NCBI RefSeq assembly: GCF_024713945.1
Contig: NC_134680.1
Coordinates: 4,736,001-4,800,000 of the forward strand
Direction: 5' to 3'
Origin: Dermatophagoides farinae
Lineage: Eukaryota; Arthropoda; Arachnida; Sarcoptiformes; Pyroglyphidae
Length of the DNA: 64,000 nucleotides
Numbering within the stretch: the first letter of the stretch is position 1; each line of letters opens with the position of its first letter. The position numbers and the translations under genes are program-made. Under the pieces are notes generated by a model that saw only the letters and a list, made by a program, of their open reading frames with translations, had not been told where the DNA came from and ran no database searches. Below, one piece after another: positions 27,701 to 38,437 of this stretch.

Positions 27701-29006
27701 CCAACCACAAATATGACCCAATGCAATCAATAATGATTGTAGATCATAACCAAGATCCGGCATTATTGAATTGACACTTGAATATACGCGACCATCTTTG
27801 GTTTCCACATAGAAATGTATCATATTTGATTCACCAAGTTTGATATTATTTATTTCACCACTTATTTTTCCATTAATCTGAATATTTTTATCTTTAAAAA
27901 TTTTGATTAAATTAGATCAGAATATGTATCGAAAAACAACTTACTTTCTGGTAAACAATTTCGGCCATTACCAAAATAACCAGATCGACAACGACAACAA
28001 ATACCGGTCGGATATTCAATACATTCAGCCGATGGTACACATGGAAATCGTGTATTACTACAGGTTTCTAATTCTCGTAATTCCAAATTATTTTCATAAT
28101 CACGATCAGGTTGTATGATATTTCCATAGCCAGTATTGCCAATATGATAGGCAAACATTCCTCGACGATTTATATTTGACATTCTATTTTTGAATTGACC
28201 ATTAATTAAAATTTTAATCATATGTGAAAATTACGTTTTTTCGTATAAACACAAAGTTACCTTGGAAAATTTTTCACCTGTTCTGTACCGGATCCTGGCA
28301 TAATATAATAACGTCCTTCATTCGACATAAAACCAGCCTGTGTCATTGCATGTTGTGAATATTCAATATTATCATGACCGGTTAACCATTGGATACCATC
28401 ATTTGGATATAATATGAATGCATAGCTATCCGTACCATTCGATGCGATTACCAATTGGACAGTATTGGCCTGTTATTAGTGATTTGGAGAACAAATTTAA
28501 ATTTTGCATTTATAACAAATGATCACACTTACAAGATCGGATAGTTTTTCAAACCTTCCAACCTGTTCCCATGTTGTTATAAATAAACTTTGTGCACGAA
28601 AATTACGTCCATCACTAAAATGACGTTGAACATCACGTGTAGCACGATCTAATAATGATGATTCTTTTGTCTCTCGGTAATAAATACCACCACGGCCACG
28701 TATATCAACATTCGAATACATAACAGCAATGAATGGATATTGTAATGGAAATTGTGCATTATAATAGATGGGTATTTCCTTAAGAAATGATACAAGACCA
28801 TTATCATTAACAAAAATAGATGGAAATTGATTCTGAAAATAAGCGATCGGTATCGAAAGATTAATTTCAACAAATGTATCGGCTTCTTTATTCAACGATT
28901 CATCCACTGATTCACCGAATGGATATAATTCATCGATGGATAATTGTTGTGAATTTGAAATAAAAAGAGCCAATATTAAAAAACGAATAAACTTTGTTTT
29001 TCTCAT
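24747..29006 (-). CDS. Ndg: Nidogen (entactin), basement-membrane glycoprotein, with one frame-breaking base
   Basis: The exons are 29006-28533, 28469-28261, 28183-27945, 27891-27057 and 26995-24747, with introns of 53-77 bases. Ignoring one extra base at about 27655, the product is 1334 residues. In order it has a signal peptide (MRKTKFIRFLILALF), a NIDO domain (about 40-225), an EGF module, a G2F beta-barrel (about 312-525) and an EGF module. Then come ten tandem EGF modules (the first is DIDEC, calcium-binding type; most end GDG-x-x-C), five LDL-receptor class B repeats (YWSD, YWTD, YWTD, CWTD, YWTD; about 1015-1270) and a last EGF. No thyroglobulin type-1 module (CWCV) is seen, unlike vertebrate nidogens. 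Nidogen bridges laminin and collagen IV; G2F binds perlecan and collagen IV, and the propeller binds laminin gamma. An in-frame upstream ATG at 29087 would add a poly-Ser leader, so the ATG giving a clean signal peptide was preferred. Confidence 0.93.
27646..27661 (-). other. Single-base frameshift in the nidogen G2F domain
   Basis: Reading one frame, G2F runs through GWLFAV to NGYAV and then falls out of homology. The family continuation TGGIFNRS is found one base later in the next frame. Dropping the base at 27655 gives NGYAVTGG, which aligns without gaps to the mammalian pattern NGFS(I/L)TGG. It also makes the whole five-exon coding length divisible by three. No GT-AG intron fits, because conserved codons abut on both sides. 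Confidence 0.88.
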
Positions 29007-30686
29007 TATTGACGACGACGACGACGACGATGATGATGATAACAATTTCGATTTGAATCGATCCATTTCTTCACTACAAATGATCATTTCACGAGTCGAC
29101 TTTTCCTTTCTCTTTAAGATTTTTTGTTTCGTTTTTTCTTGGCCATGATGGTTGGTTGATTGTTGGTTGCGATGGTGACCCTAACCACCAATCGAATCGA
29201 ATCGAACCGAACAGTCGAATCTCAAAAAAACACTATATGTGAGTAAATGATGGAATAAAATATTTGCCCAATTATAAAATCAAATATTGATTGACAAAAC
29301 AAACAAACAAACAAATAAAAATAGTAAAGAAAAAAATGAAACGACTCTCTATAGAAAAAAACAAACAAAACTAGAGTAAAAAAAAACGATGAAAATCTTG
29401 AAAAAATGCAACGAACAATATTTTTCGAGATCGATAATGAATGATAAGCCAAATGAAAATGTTCAAATGTTGATCGAATATCGAATCGATTATTTTATAA
29501 ACATCATCAGACCGACCGGATGTCTCATTAATAATTTTTCATCAATGCAATGTAATCATAAATTGAAAATATTGTATTCTAAGGCCAATTAAAATCAATT
29601 TTGTTTGACATAATTTTTCGTATTTTTTTTTACTTTGATTCGATGAACTAATTTTTGCTTTCAACATTGATGTTTGCATATGGCAAACAACAAATATATG
29701 AAAAAAAACAAGATCTATGTTTCCAGGATACCGATCAATCAATCAATCAATCAACAAATGCGACGATGATGGCCAGGCATTTTTTTTTCTTCTTTACGTC
29801 TTCATCGTGGTCGTCCAGATCAAACAACAAGAAAAAAAAATCAAAGAAAAAATGAAAAATATTTCGATTTTCGATTATTCCCACGCCCACACCTTACACA
29901 CAAAATAAACATTCAAAAGAAAAAAATGCAGCCGTTTTTTTTTAAAAATACAATTTTAAATTTATATGTAAATGTAAATTATTACTATCATCATTCAGTA
30001 GTCAATTGAAAATTTGTAATTATGAGCATAATAAATGTATTTAATAATAATTGAAAATGGATACACAAAGACAAAGAATTAAAATGGGTGGCGGGCATCT
30101 TTTTTTTTGGATGTATGTCGTATTGATTTTTGGATGGATACGAGTGTGTGTGTGTGTGTTTGTGTATCATATATGTGCATCAATGCAAAGAAAAGGTTAA
30201 GAAAAATATTATGTTACAAATGTGAATATCTGGTATGTATGATTTGTAATAATAAGAATAATAATTAGCATCATTATAAAATAATTCAATGAATAAATTT
30301 CCTATTAAATGTGATGTGTGTGGAAGGTGTGTTTGGGATTTATATAGAATATATGATGATGATGATGTGGAAATACGCGAAACGACCAATAATTTTTTTT
30401 TTTTTTTTTTGATCATCCAATAGAATAAAAAATCATGATTAAAACAAAGGTTAAAAGAGAAATTAAATTTGATTTGTTCGGCCTTTTTTTGAATGAATGT
30501 TGTGTCTGTGGTGTGTTTACGAAAAAAAAAATTAAAAATTTCAATAAAAAGAGCGAGAAAATATCACAACGAAAAATAAAATAAAGTAAAATAAAAAGGA
30601 AAAAAAAGTTGAAAACAAATTTTGTTTCGGCTGCTCTCTTTTTGTGTTTTGTTTTGCTTGTTGAAATATAATGATCAAATTTCGGT
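29007..30686. other. Intergenic region between nidogen 5' end and MTA 3' end
   Basis: This holds the nidogen promoter and 5' UTR side (29007 to about 29250), including a GAC/GAT run at about 29011-29038 and an AATCG tandem block at about 29196-29217. The MTA 3' UTR side lies towards 30686. The rest is poly-A/T and GT repeats. I found no convincing minus-strand AATAAA for MTA close to its stop. There is no coding exon. Confidence 0.65.
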
Positions 30687-33600
30687 TTATCGGTTCATTT
30701 TGCCACCACCACCAGAATTACCACCGTTTGTTGGTGATATATTATTGAAAAATGCATTCGGTGATACCAGATGATTGGCATTGGCCGCTGCACCTAATAA
30801 TGGCAGATTCTGTGCCAACATTTGTTGCTGTAATAATGCAGCCATTTGTTGTGATGATGGCGATGATGATGATGCAGAAAGTGGATTGATTCCAGCTAGA
30901 TTTAATGCTGCGGCTGCAGCAGCAGCAGCTGCTGCCGCTGGATTATTATGTACCAAATTTAGATTCGTTGTTGATGATGGAATCATTGCTGCGGCCGTTG
31001 ATGATGATGACGATTGATGATGGCCACCACTACGACCACCACTATTATCACCTGAACGGGATGATGATGATCCACTAGGATTTGGTATCACTTGAGATGG
31101 TTGATTACCGCCATCACCACCTGAAGCGGCCGATGTTGTTGTAGATGATAAGTTTGCAATCAATGATGATAAATATTCTGAATGAAGTTTATAAGGTTGT
31201 CGAGCAGAACGAAGTAATTCAGCTAATGGAACTTTTCGTCTCATTTGTCTATATCGAAAACATGATGATTAATAAGAATATATCATATATAATTTATGAA
31301 TAACCATATTAAACTTACTTGATTTTTTTCGTCGATACAAAATATACATCTTCAGGTGCATCAACCCAGCTGATCATTTGTTTTTTACCACTCAAATTAG
31401 TTATTGTGGCAATTTTTGCCCGTCCATTCAATGATTGTGCTGTAACCGAATTTCTTGATATGTTTTCATATAGATCGGGTACAGATTTTCCCAATATACT
31501 TGGTGGTGCCATTTGACGACGTTTTGATGGTACAAAATTTCCTAAAAAATAAATTAAATTATATAATTAAAAATGACAAATGAAAAATATAAAAATTTAC
31601 CATTTTGTTCAAGTGGACGTTTTTTACCGCAACCGCCAACAACATCATTATTGTTACCACATGAATCTTTATTATGATCGCTCATATCTTCGGGTTCAAA
31701 TTCTAATTTCAACAATATGGAAAAAAAACAACAACAAATTGAGATGAAATTAGACTTTCCAATTCAATAAAAAAAACTCGCTAATTTACCTTCGGATTTG
31801 ATTGTTGGTGGAAATGCTAATCGTTCCGGTTGTGGTAATTTATCTTTAGGTAATGCAATTAACCATTCTGGTTTAGGCATTTTAGGTGTACCTAATCGAT
31901 GTGATATATCGACCACTTTTCCACGATCAATCTTTTTTAGTTTAGGTGAATGTTTGTTAAAACCTTTTTGATAACGTTCATTATCTAAATATAATTAATG
32001 TGTAAATAAACAATCAAATTAAAATTTTTTTTTTGTTTGAAAAAAATATCAATCGCAAACATACATTCATGTTTGAATAATGGAATATTCAATGAAAATG
32101 GTTTACGTGCTGCACGTCTTAGGTTAAGAATATCGGCACATATACTTCGAGCCATACGTAATGATGGTACCACTTTGAATATGAATGCTGCACGTGTTTT
32201 CATTATTGGCCTTGGACTGCCCGAACGTATCGCTACGCCATGACTAGTGGCGCAATGTCGTGCTAGATGTGCTTTAAATTTAAATTCTTTACCACATGTT
32301 GTAACATTACATTTATGTAGCTGTCGATGTGATGCCATATGAGAAATAAGGCGTTCTGGAGATCATGAAATCCGAAAAAAAGGAAAAAAAATAAATCAAA
32401 TTCTCATTCAATCAACAAATAAAGCTTACCTTGTCTAGAAAAAACTTTATTACATTCACGACAAGAATATGGTGAATTGAGATCATTAACGATTGGTGAG
32501 GCTCGTACAATATTATTATTAGTAATTGATTGATTGTTTGACGTCCCTGTTGTTGCTGCGGCTGCTGCTGAAAGATTCGAGGACACTTGTAGCTTTTCAG
32601 CGGTCAGATCTATGAAAAAAAATAACAAAGACATGATCCTAATACATAATTCATTAATCAACAAAATTTTGATTCATACCAGCAATACGATTTGGATATT
32701 TAAATGCACCAAATTTTCGCCAAAATGTCCAACATGTTTGACAAAGAAAATATTGCAGATTTGTTGGTCCCCATACATGCCAATTGCTTGATGATGTTTC
32801 TTGAATATGAAGATTTCATCATTAAAAAAAAAATTCATTACATTTTTAAAATCAACTTACTTTTGCAACTTTCACATTGTTTATTGACATTAGAATCATT
32901 CATTAGACCATTCAACGATGATGATGGATTTTGTTTATTACTAAAAAAAATTAAGAATATTTTTCAAATTCACATGGGTGATTTTTTTTTTTTATTAATC
33001 ACTTACTAATTTGGTACGAAAACCTGTTTCAATTTACTTTCATTTTCGGCCGCTTTCACACGTTTACGTTGTACATAACGATCGGTTGTTTTCCAAAAAT
33101 AATAATATTCAATCAAATTTTTCATGCTTTTCCAAGGTAACTGGATATTTAAATCAATAAAAGTCATTAATTATTTTTTAAATGATCAATCAAAACACAG
33201 ATCAATGATTGATATACTTACAAAATTTTGTTGAATATCATCAAACCTTTTCTCAAATTTATCGATAGCTTCATCGAATAGGCTTGTTTCGGCCGTAGAC
33301 CATTCTTCCATTTCATCACGACAAAGAACAGGTCCACTTTTTGGGACTAGACGACAAACGGCTTTAGCAATATCATAATGACATTCATGTAATATATCCA
33401 TTGCATATTGTATGGTAACATCACGTGATGCAGATGCAGCACTCATCAATAAACTTGGCTGTTTAACACTACCAGAACAATCTAATGCACGTGCATATGT
33501 ACCAATAGATTTGGCTACAGTCAAATATTGTTCAATTTGTTGTTCATTCAGTTCATTTTCCGGTGTAAATATTAATGTTTCAAGATCTTCAAGACGACGT

Positions 33601-35988
33601 TGATCCTGTACGATTGGATCATCCAATGTTTGTGTAGGTACATCGGCTTGATATCTTTGTCCAACACGTATTTCACCACGATCAGCTTCGGATAAGGTTT
33701 TCTGTTCTGGATCATATACTTGTGTGTAGAAAAATGTATCCTCTCTTTTTAGATAATGTGTCAATGATTCAGCTTCACTTAATAATGTAACCTGACATTT
33801 TCCACGAATACTGCTAACCGGATATGTTTCCAATTGTCTTGACAAAAATATTTCCCTTAATTTTATCTGATGTTTTTCTTTTTCACTTAATTGTTCATAT
33901 TCTTTTTCCTGTTCCTCTTCTAAGGCACCTATTTTTATTTTTTTTTTTTTTGTTGTAGTCGTCGATGATGATGATGAGAAAAGAAACAAACAAATATAAA
34001 AATTCCATTAATTAAATTTTGAAATGTCAATTATCAATCATTCAAATATCAATTATCAATTAACTAGAAAAAAAAGGACAGAGTTCATTAAACTTAAGAA
34101 AAGCAAACAGCAATATATGGTGAATGGTATTTTAGTTTTTTACCAAATTTAAAACATAATAACATTTTTAGATTTTATTCAAAACACAAACTTACTTATT
34201 TGTTGTTTTTCAATCTGCTGAAACAATGATCCGGACATGTCACGACGACGATAAAAGATGACCATTTTTACTTCAGGATTTCCATTCTGATTCTATTGAA
34301 TGAATTCATTTGATTGAATGCTTAGACCAAAATTGTAATATTGTCACTTACCTTGATCAATTCTTCAATTTTGCAAACCTGATACGGTGTTGAAGGCGTA
34401 ATCTCGATGTAGACATAGTCTGTTGATTAGAAAGTGAAAAAGAAAAACAACGAATAAACAGGAAAAAAGAGAAAAAAAATTTCAAATTAAAATCAATGAA
34501 AAAAAATTGTCCAAACAATTCAATAAAACAAATTATAATTGTGCAAAGAAAAAAAAATTCAAGGTAATTTCAATATTTATTGATTGTTCAATCAACATAC
34601 ACAAAAAGACATCACATATTGACCTTTGGATTTTTTGTTTGTGCTATGGATGATAGCCAAACACATCGTACAAGAACAAGAAACAATGGTGAGGGGAATA
34701 CAAGAATGATGATAGAAAAAAAATCCGGAATTTCATCCAGGAAAAAAAACATTTCCATTGAATTTTAATTTTCAAATAATCTTTGATTCTATTCTAAGAA
34801 TTTCCACCTTTTCCCCGTCTTTTTCTCCCCCACTCGTGAATTATTTTCACATCTCTGCCATCATCATTATTGATGGAACAAATATGTTCCAAACAAAGAA
34901 AAAAAACAACCAAAGAATCGAATTCATTTCATTCTACCTGATTATTATTTTCATTCATTTTTAGTGTTTCTGATTAATTTTAGTTCTAGAGTTTTAGTTA
35001 GTTAGAATTAGAATTGGTTGTTTGTATGCATCTTGTGTTTTGTTTTTAATTTTTGTGTTTGAGCAATATATTTGTGTTCATGTGTGTGTATGTGAGCTTT
35101 AATACAATGGTAATGGTAATGACTCTTGCTCTATCTATCTTTCTTCCACCCTCATATACACACTAAACCTACAAAAAAAAAATTATTCTCCTCTCGTTCT
35201 CATCGAAAGACTAATTAGAGTAATGGCGGCTATTATGCTGCTTGTAGTTGTCGAATGGTGATTGTGGTGGTAGTAGTAGATGATGGTGGCCACCAAAAAA
35301 AAAACCATCACCTATTATCCAAAAAAAATGGGATGTAAATTTGTGAATGGAAAAAGTGTGAAATGAAATTAAAATAAATTTCGAATACTACTAGAAATTA
35401 TCACATACTAGTCATCATAATCATAAATATAAATTGATCGATTATTGATTATCTATTTTGGTACAAACAAATTCGGTACAATCGATTTTTATCACATTAA
35501 CAATATACAAGATAAGAATAAGAAATATTTTTAGGTTTTATCATTTTAAATATACAACAAAATGAATTTTCTTTACATATATAATAATTATATAATTATC
35601 GCTTGAATCGATAAAATCTGCAATCATTCTTCTGCTGTTTTTGATATTATCAAATTTTATTCAAATTGTTCTTACCTCCAACGCGATAAAGATTTGGTGA
35701 TGATGATGATTGTGTTGCAGATGATGATGACGATAGATGATTAATGTGTGATGTATTTGATGAATGTTGCTGTTGTTGACCACTATTGGATGTGGTTGTC
35801 GTTGTTGAATTATTATTACTATTAATATTTGCTATAGAATTATTACTAAAATTCTGGGCATGTTGTTGATAACCATTAGCTGACGATGATGTTGTTGTTG
35901 TTGTTGAATTCTGATACGAATTTGATGATTGATTCGATGGTGAACTGGACAGATAATTACTGGTCAATGCTGTTGCCATTTTATTCAT
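30687..35988 (-). CDS. MTA1-like: MTA-family subunit of the NuRD/Mi-2 chromatin complex (BAH-ELM2-SANT-GATA finger)
   Basis: Thirteen exons: 35988-35676, 34419-34352, 34292-34196, 33928-33222, 33140-33007, 32940-32861, 32799-32680, 32609-32430, 32355-32065, 31984-31790, 31702-31601, 31541-31319 and 31248-30687. All phases agree and give 1023 residues. Domains: Ser/Asn/Thr-rich leader (1-100); BAH starting at YRVGDYVY; ELM2 at [18 protein letters not shown] with RDEMEEW, LPWKS and [13 protein letters not shown]; and a GATA-type finger CESC...CQTC (about 462-489). Next are two C2H2 fingers (C-x2-C-x12-H-x3-H and C-x4-C-x12-H-x4-H, about 554-606), the RBBP-binding R1 segment (MKTRAAF to ARKPFSLNI), the [10 protein letters not shown] motif, a second RBBP-like segment (RSARQPYKL, about 850), and an Ala/Ser/Gln/Gly-rich tail. 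MTA proteins recruit and activate HDAC1/2 in the nucleus and dock RBBP4/7 and CHD4 modules. The start could be either ATG, at 35988 or 35979. Confidence 0.94.
34420..35675 (-). other. First intron of the MTA gene
   Basis: A 1.26-kb intron in a gene whose other introns are about 55-270 bases. It starts GTAAG after codon 104 and ends ...CAACAG. It is AT-rich, with no exon detected inside. Extra length in intron 1 is common where regulatory elements or alternative first exons sit, but none can be identified here. Confidence 0.8.
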
Positions 35989-38437
35989 TTATTTATTTTC
36001 AAATTCAATTCTTCGATCTGATATACCGTAATCAATAATGTATTGATAATTCTACAGAATCCACATTTCTAGAATTGTAAAAAAACAATTGAATTAATTC
36101 AAAATTATGATCTAATTGTATCTTAGAAAAAAATAATTACCACTGGGGGTGTTGATTAACAATTCATTCGATTTGACCATTTGTTCGCATTTTATTTTTG
36201 ATAATGATACAATACACGAATTAAGCGCGACCTATGTTGTTGCCGGTTTTGAACAAAACAAAACGAAACCAAAAAAAAAAAACGGCACATGTACTTTGAC
36301 CTTATATGAGCCAGGTATCAATTATATGATTATAACACGAAACACGAAATGTGTACACATGACCTGCAAACTAGCACTCGAACACACACAAGTCTATAAT
36401 TTGAAAATTCGTTAAAATAGTTGAATATAAAACGGCGTGGATACAATGGACCGGTCAATTTCATTCATTCATTCAATCAATCACCAAAAGCCCTTCTTTT
36501 ATCATGGTATAAAAAAAACTCAGCTGACCAAAAAGGGCCTCGTTCCGAAAATGTTTAAGATTCTTATATTCTTGAAAAAAATATTCAGCTTTTGTTGTTG
36601 CTAGAAATCAAAAAAAAAAAAAACCAGAAACACACACACACACATTGATTGTTGTTGAATAAGTAGAAAAACTAAGACATGACAGCCATAGACAAATAAC
36701 AACGACGACGACGACGAACAACCAGCATCAAACGAACTCGACAAACGGTGATGATGATGATGATGATGATAAAAGATTCTGGAGTGATGAGCAACGAAGA
36801 CTTTTAGGGGAGTAAGAGGAGGATGTGGTGGTGGTGATGAAAAACATTCAATTTTACACATAAACACAACGTATATAAGACAAAAGACAATGAAACCAAT
36901 TCTTGGACATCTCTCTCTCTCTCTCTCACCCTCGATGTGTTTGTGTGTTTATATTAATTGTGAACAAAACTATAGTGATTGTGGTAGTAGTACTATTATA
37001 TGATGAAAATAATATTCAGAACAACTGTTCATGATGATATTGATGAACCACTACTACTACACTGCTAATAACAAATATAACGAAATCGATTCTTATCATT
37101 AACACGCAAAAAAAAGTGAGTGAGAAAGAAAAAAAAGTTAACAAAGAAATTGTCATTTTCCTCCTCTTCTTTCTCCACTTTGGTTAATAGTCATAGTTTT
37201 TTATAATGCATTCATAAAATTTATTGGGTAGTGGTATGGAAAAGTGATGATTGTTTTTCATCATAAAATTATTGAGGAAGTTGTAAACGTACATGTGTAT
37301 TGTGTACGTTCGTTTGTTGTAAAAGCCGCTATACAAAAATATACAAATTCATATAGTACGTATGTATGAAGATGTTGGATTTTTTCCATTCCTTCCGATC
37401 ATTTTGGGGTTTTTTTTCGACCAAATTGTAATATTTTATTTATCGTCTTTTTTTTCTTAGCATCCATTGAAAAATATACCAGAAGCAGAATCAAAAACAT
37501 CATTTCATTAGATTGATTATCTAATTTCACAATTTTTTTTTTTGGTTTCATCTCTGACCAAATATTAGTTACAAGTACGGCGATGATGATGAGCATAAAT
37601 AATTTATTATTATTCAATGTAATCATCAACAACAACGCCATATCGTTATCAAACATCAATGAAAAAATGTATTTCATAAAATTGTTTGGATGAAAATAGC
37701 AATACAACAAATGGATGAAGAAAGACAGTTGCCACCATTGAATAAAGAATAAATTGTTTATATTTGAAGTACAAAATCAGCGATGATGATGATCATGATG
37801 ATGATGATAAAAATGAAAATAATTAATTAATAATAATAATATGCATTAATGAAAACTTGATTATCAAGTTCCATTATTGACCATTGATTATTATCATTAT
37901 CAAAAATCAAAAAAAGTTCATGTTTTTTTCCATTGAAACGATTGACAAAGATTGATTAAGAGATGAACAATATACTGATATAACGAACATTATTTATATC
38001 ATCATCATCAATGTTAATATTTGAAAAAAAAATAAAAATTACATCTCATAATAACGACAACAGATGGCAGAACTTTTACTTAATTTGTTAACTCAGGAAT
38101 TTAATTTTTTTTTGTTTCATTTTAATTCTTTTTTTCTTTTTTTTAAATATAGTAAATAAAATTCATCAATCGAATAAAATATGAAATTTATTATTATAAT
38201 GATTCAATTACATAAATTCATCACACACCATCATATGAACAGAGCGATGAAATTTTTGAAAAAATAAGAAATAAGCCAGATACAATACAGAATCAATGCA
38301 TAGGAAAAAAGGAATAAAATAATAATAATTCATTCAAAGAAATTGGCAAAAAATAAGTTCGAAAGAGTGAAACGAATCCGTGCAAATATGATGTGCAACA
38401 ATATCATAATCATCACCAATTAATTATGAATTTTATT
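35989..38437. other. Intergenic region between the MTA and MTA-like genes
   Basis: This should hold the MTA promoter and 5' UTR near 36 kb and the 3' UTR of the upstream MTA-like gene near 38.4 kb. Open frames here are simple-sequence translations. It contains CA, CT, GAC/GATGAT and poly-A/T repeats and an isolated AGATGGCA word near 38072. No coding exon is supported. Confidence 0.65.
38432..38437 (-). terminator. Candidate poly(A) signal touching the MTA-like stop codon
   Basis: AATAAA on the minus strand begins at the base after the TAA stop. If used, the 3' UTR would be only some 20-30 bases. Further AATAAA words lie downstream near 38188, so use of this one is uncertain. Confidence 0.4.

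Noticed and set aside
27584-27823. An intron joining the two halves of the nidogen G2F domain
   Set aside because: Conserved codons in both frames abut within a few bases, leaving no room for an intron; a one-base frameshift explains it.
33929-33989. An upstream ATG and poly-Ser/Thr/Lys leader for the central MTA exon
   Set aside because: This is intron sequence read through. An acceptor at 33929-33931 and the phase with the exon ending at 34196 place the exon start at 33928.
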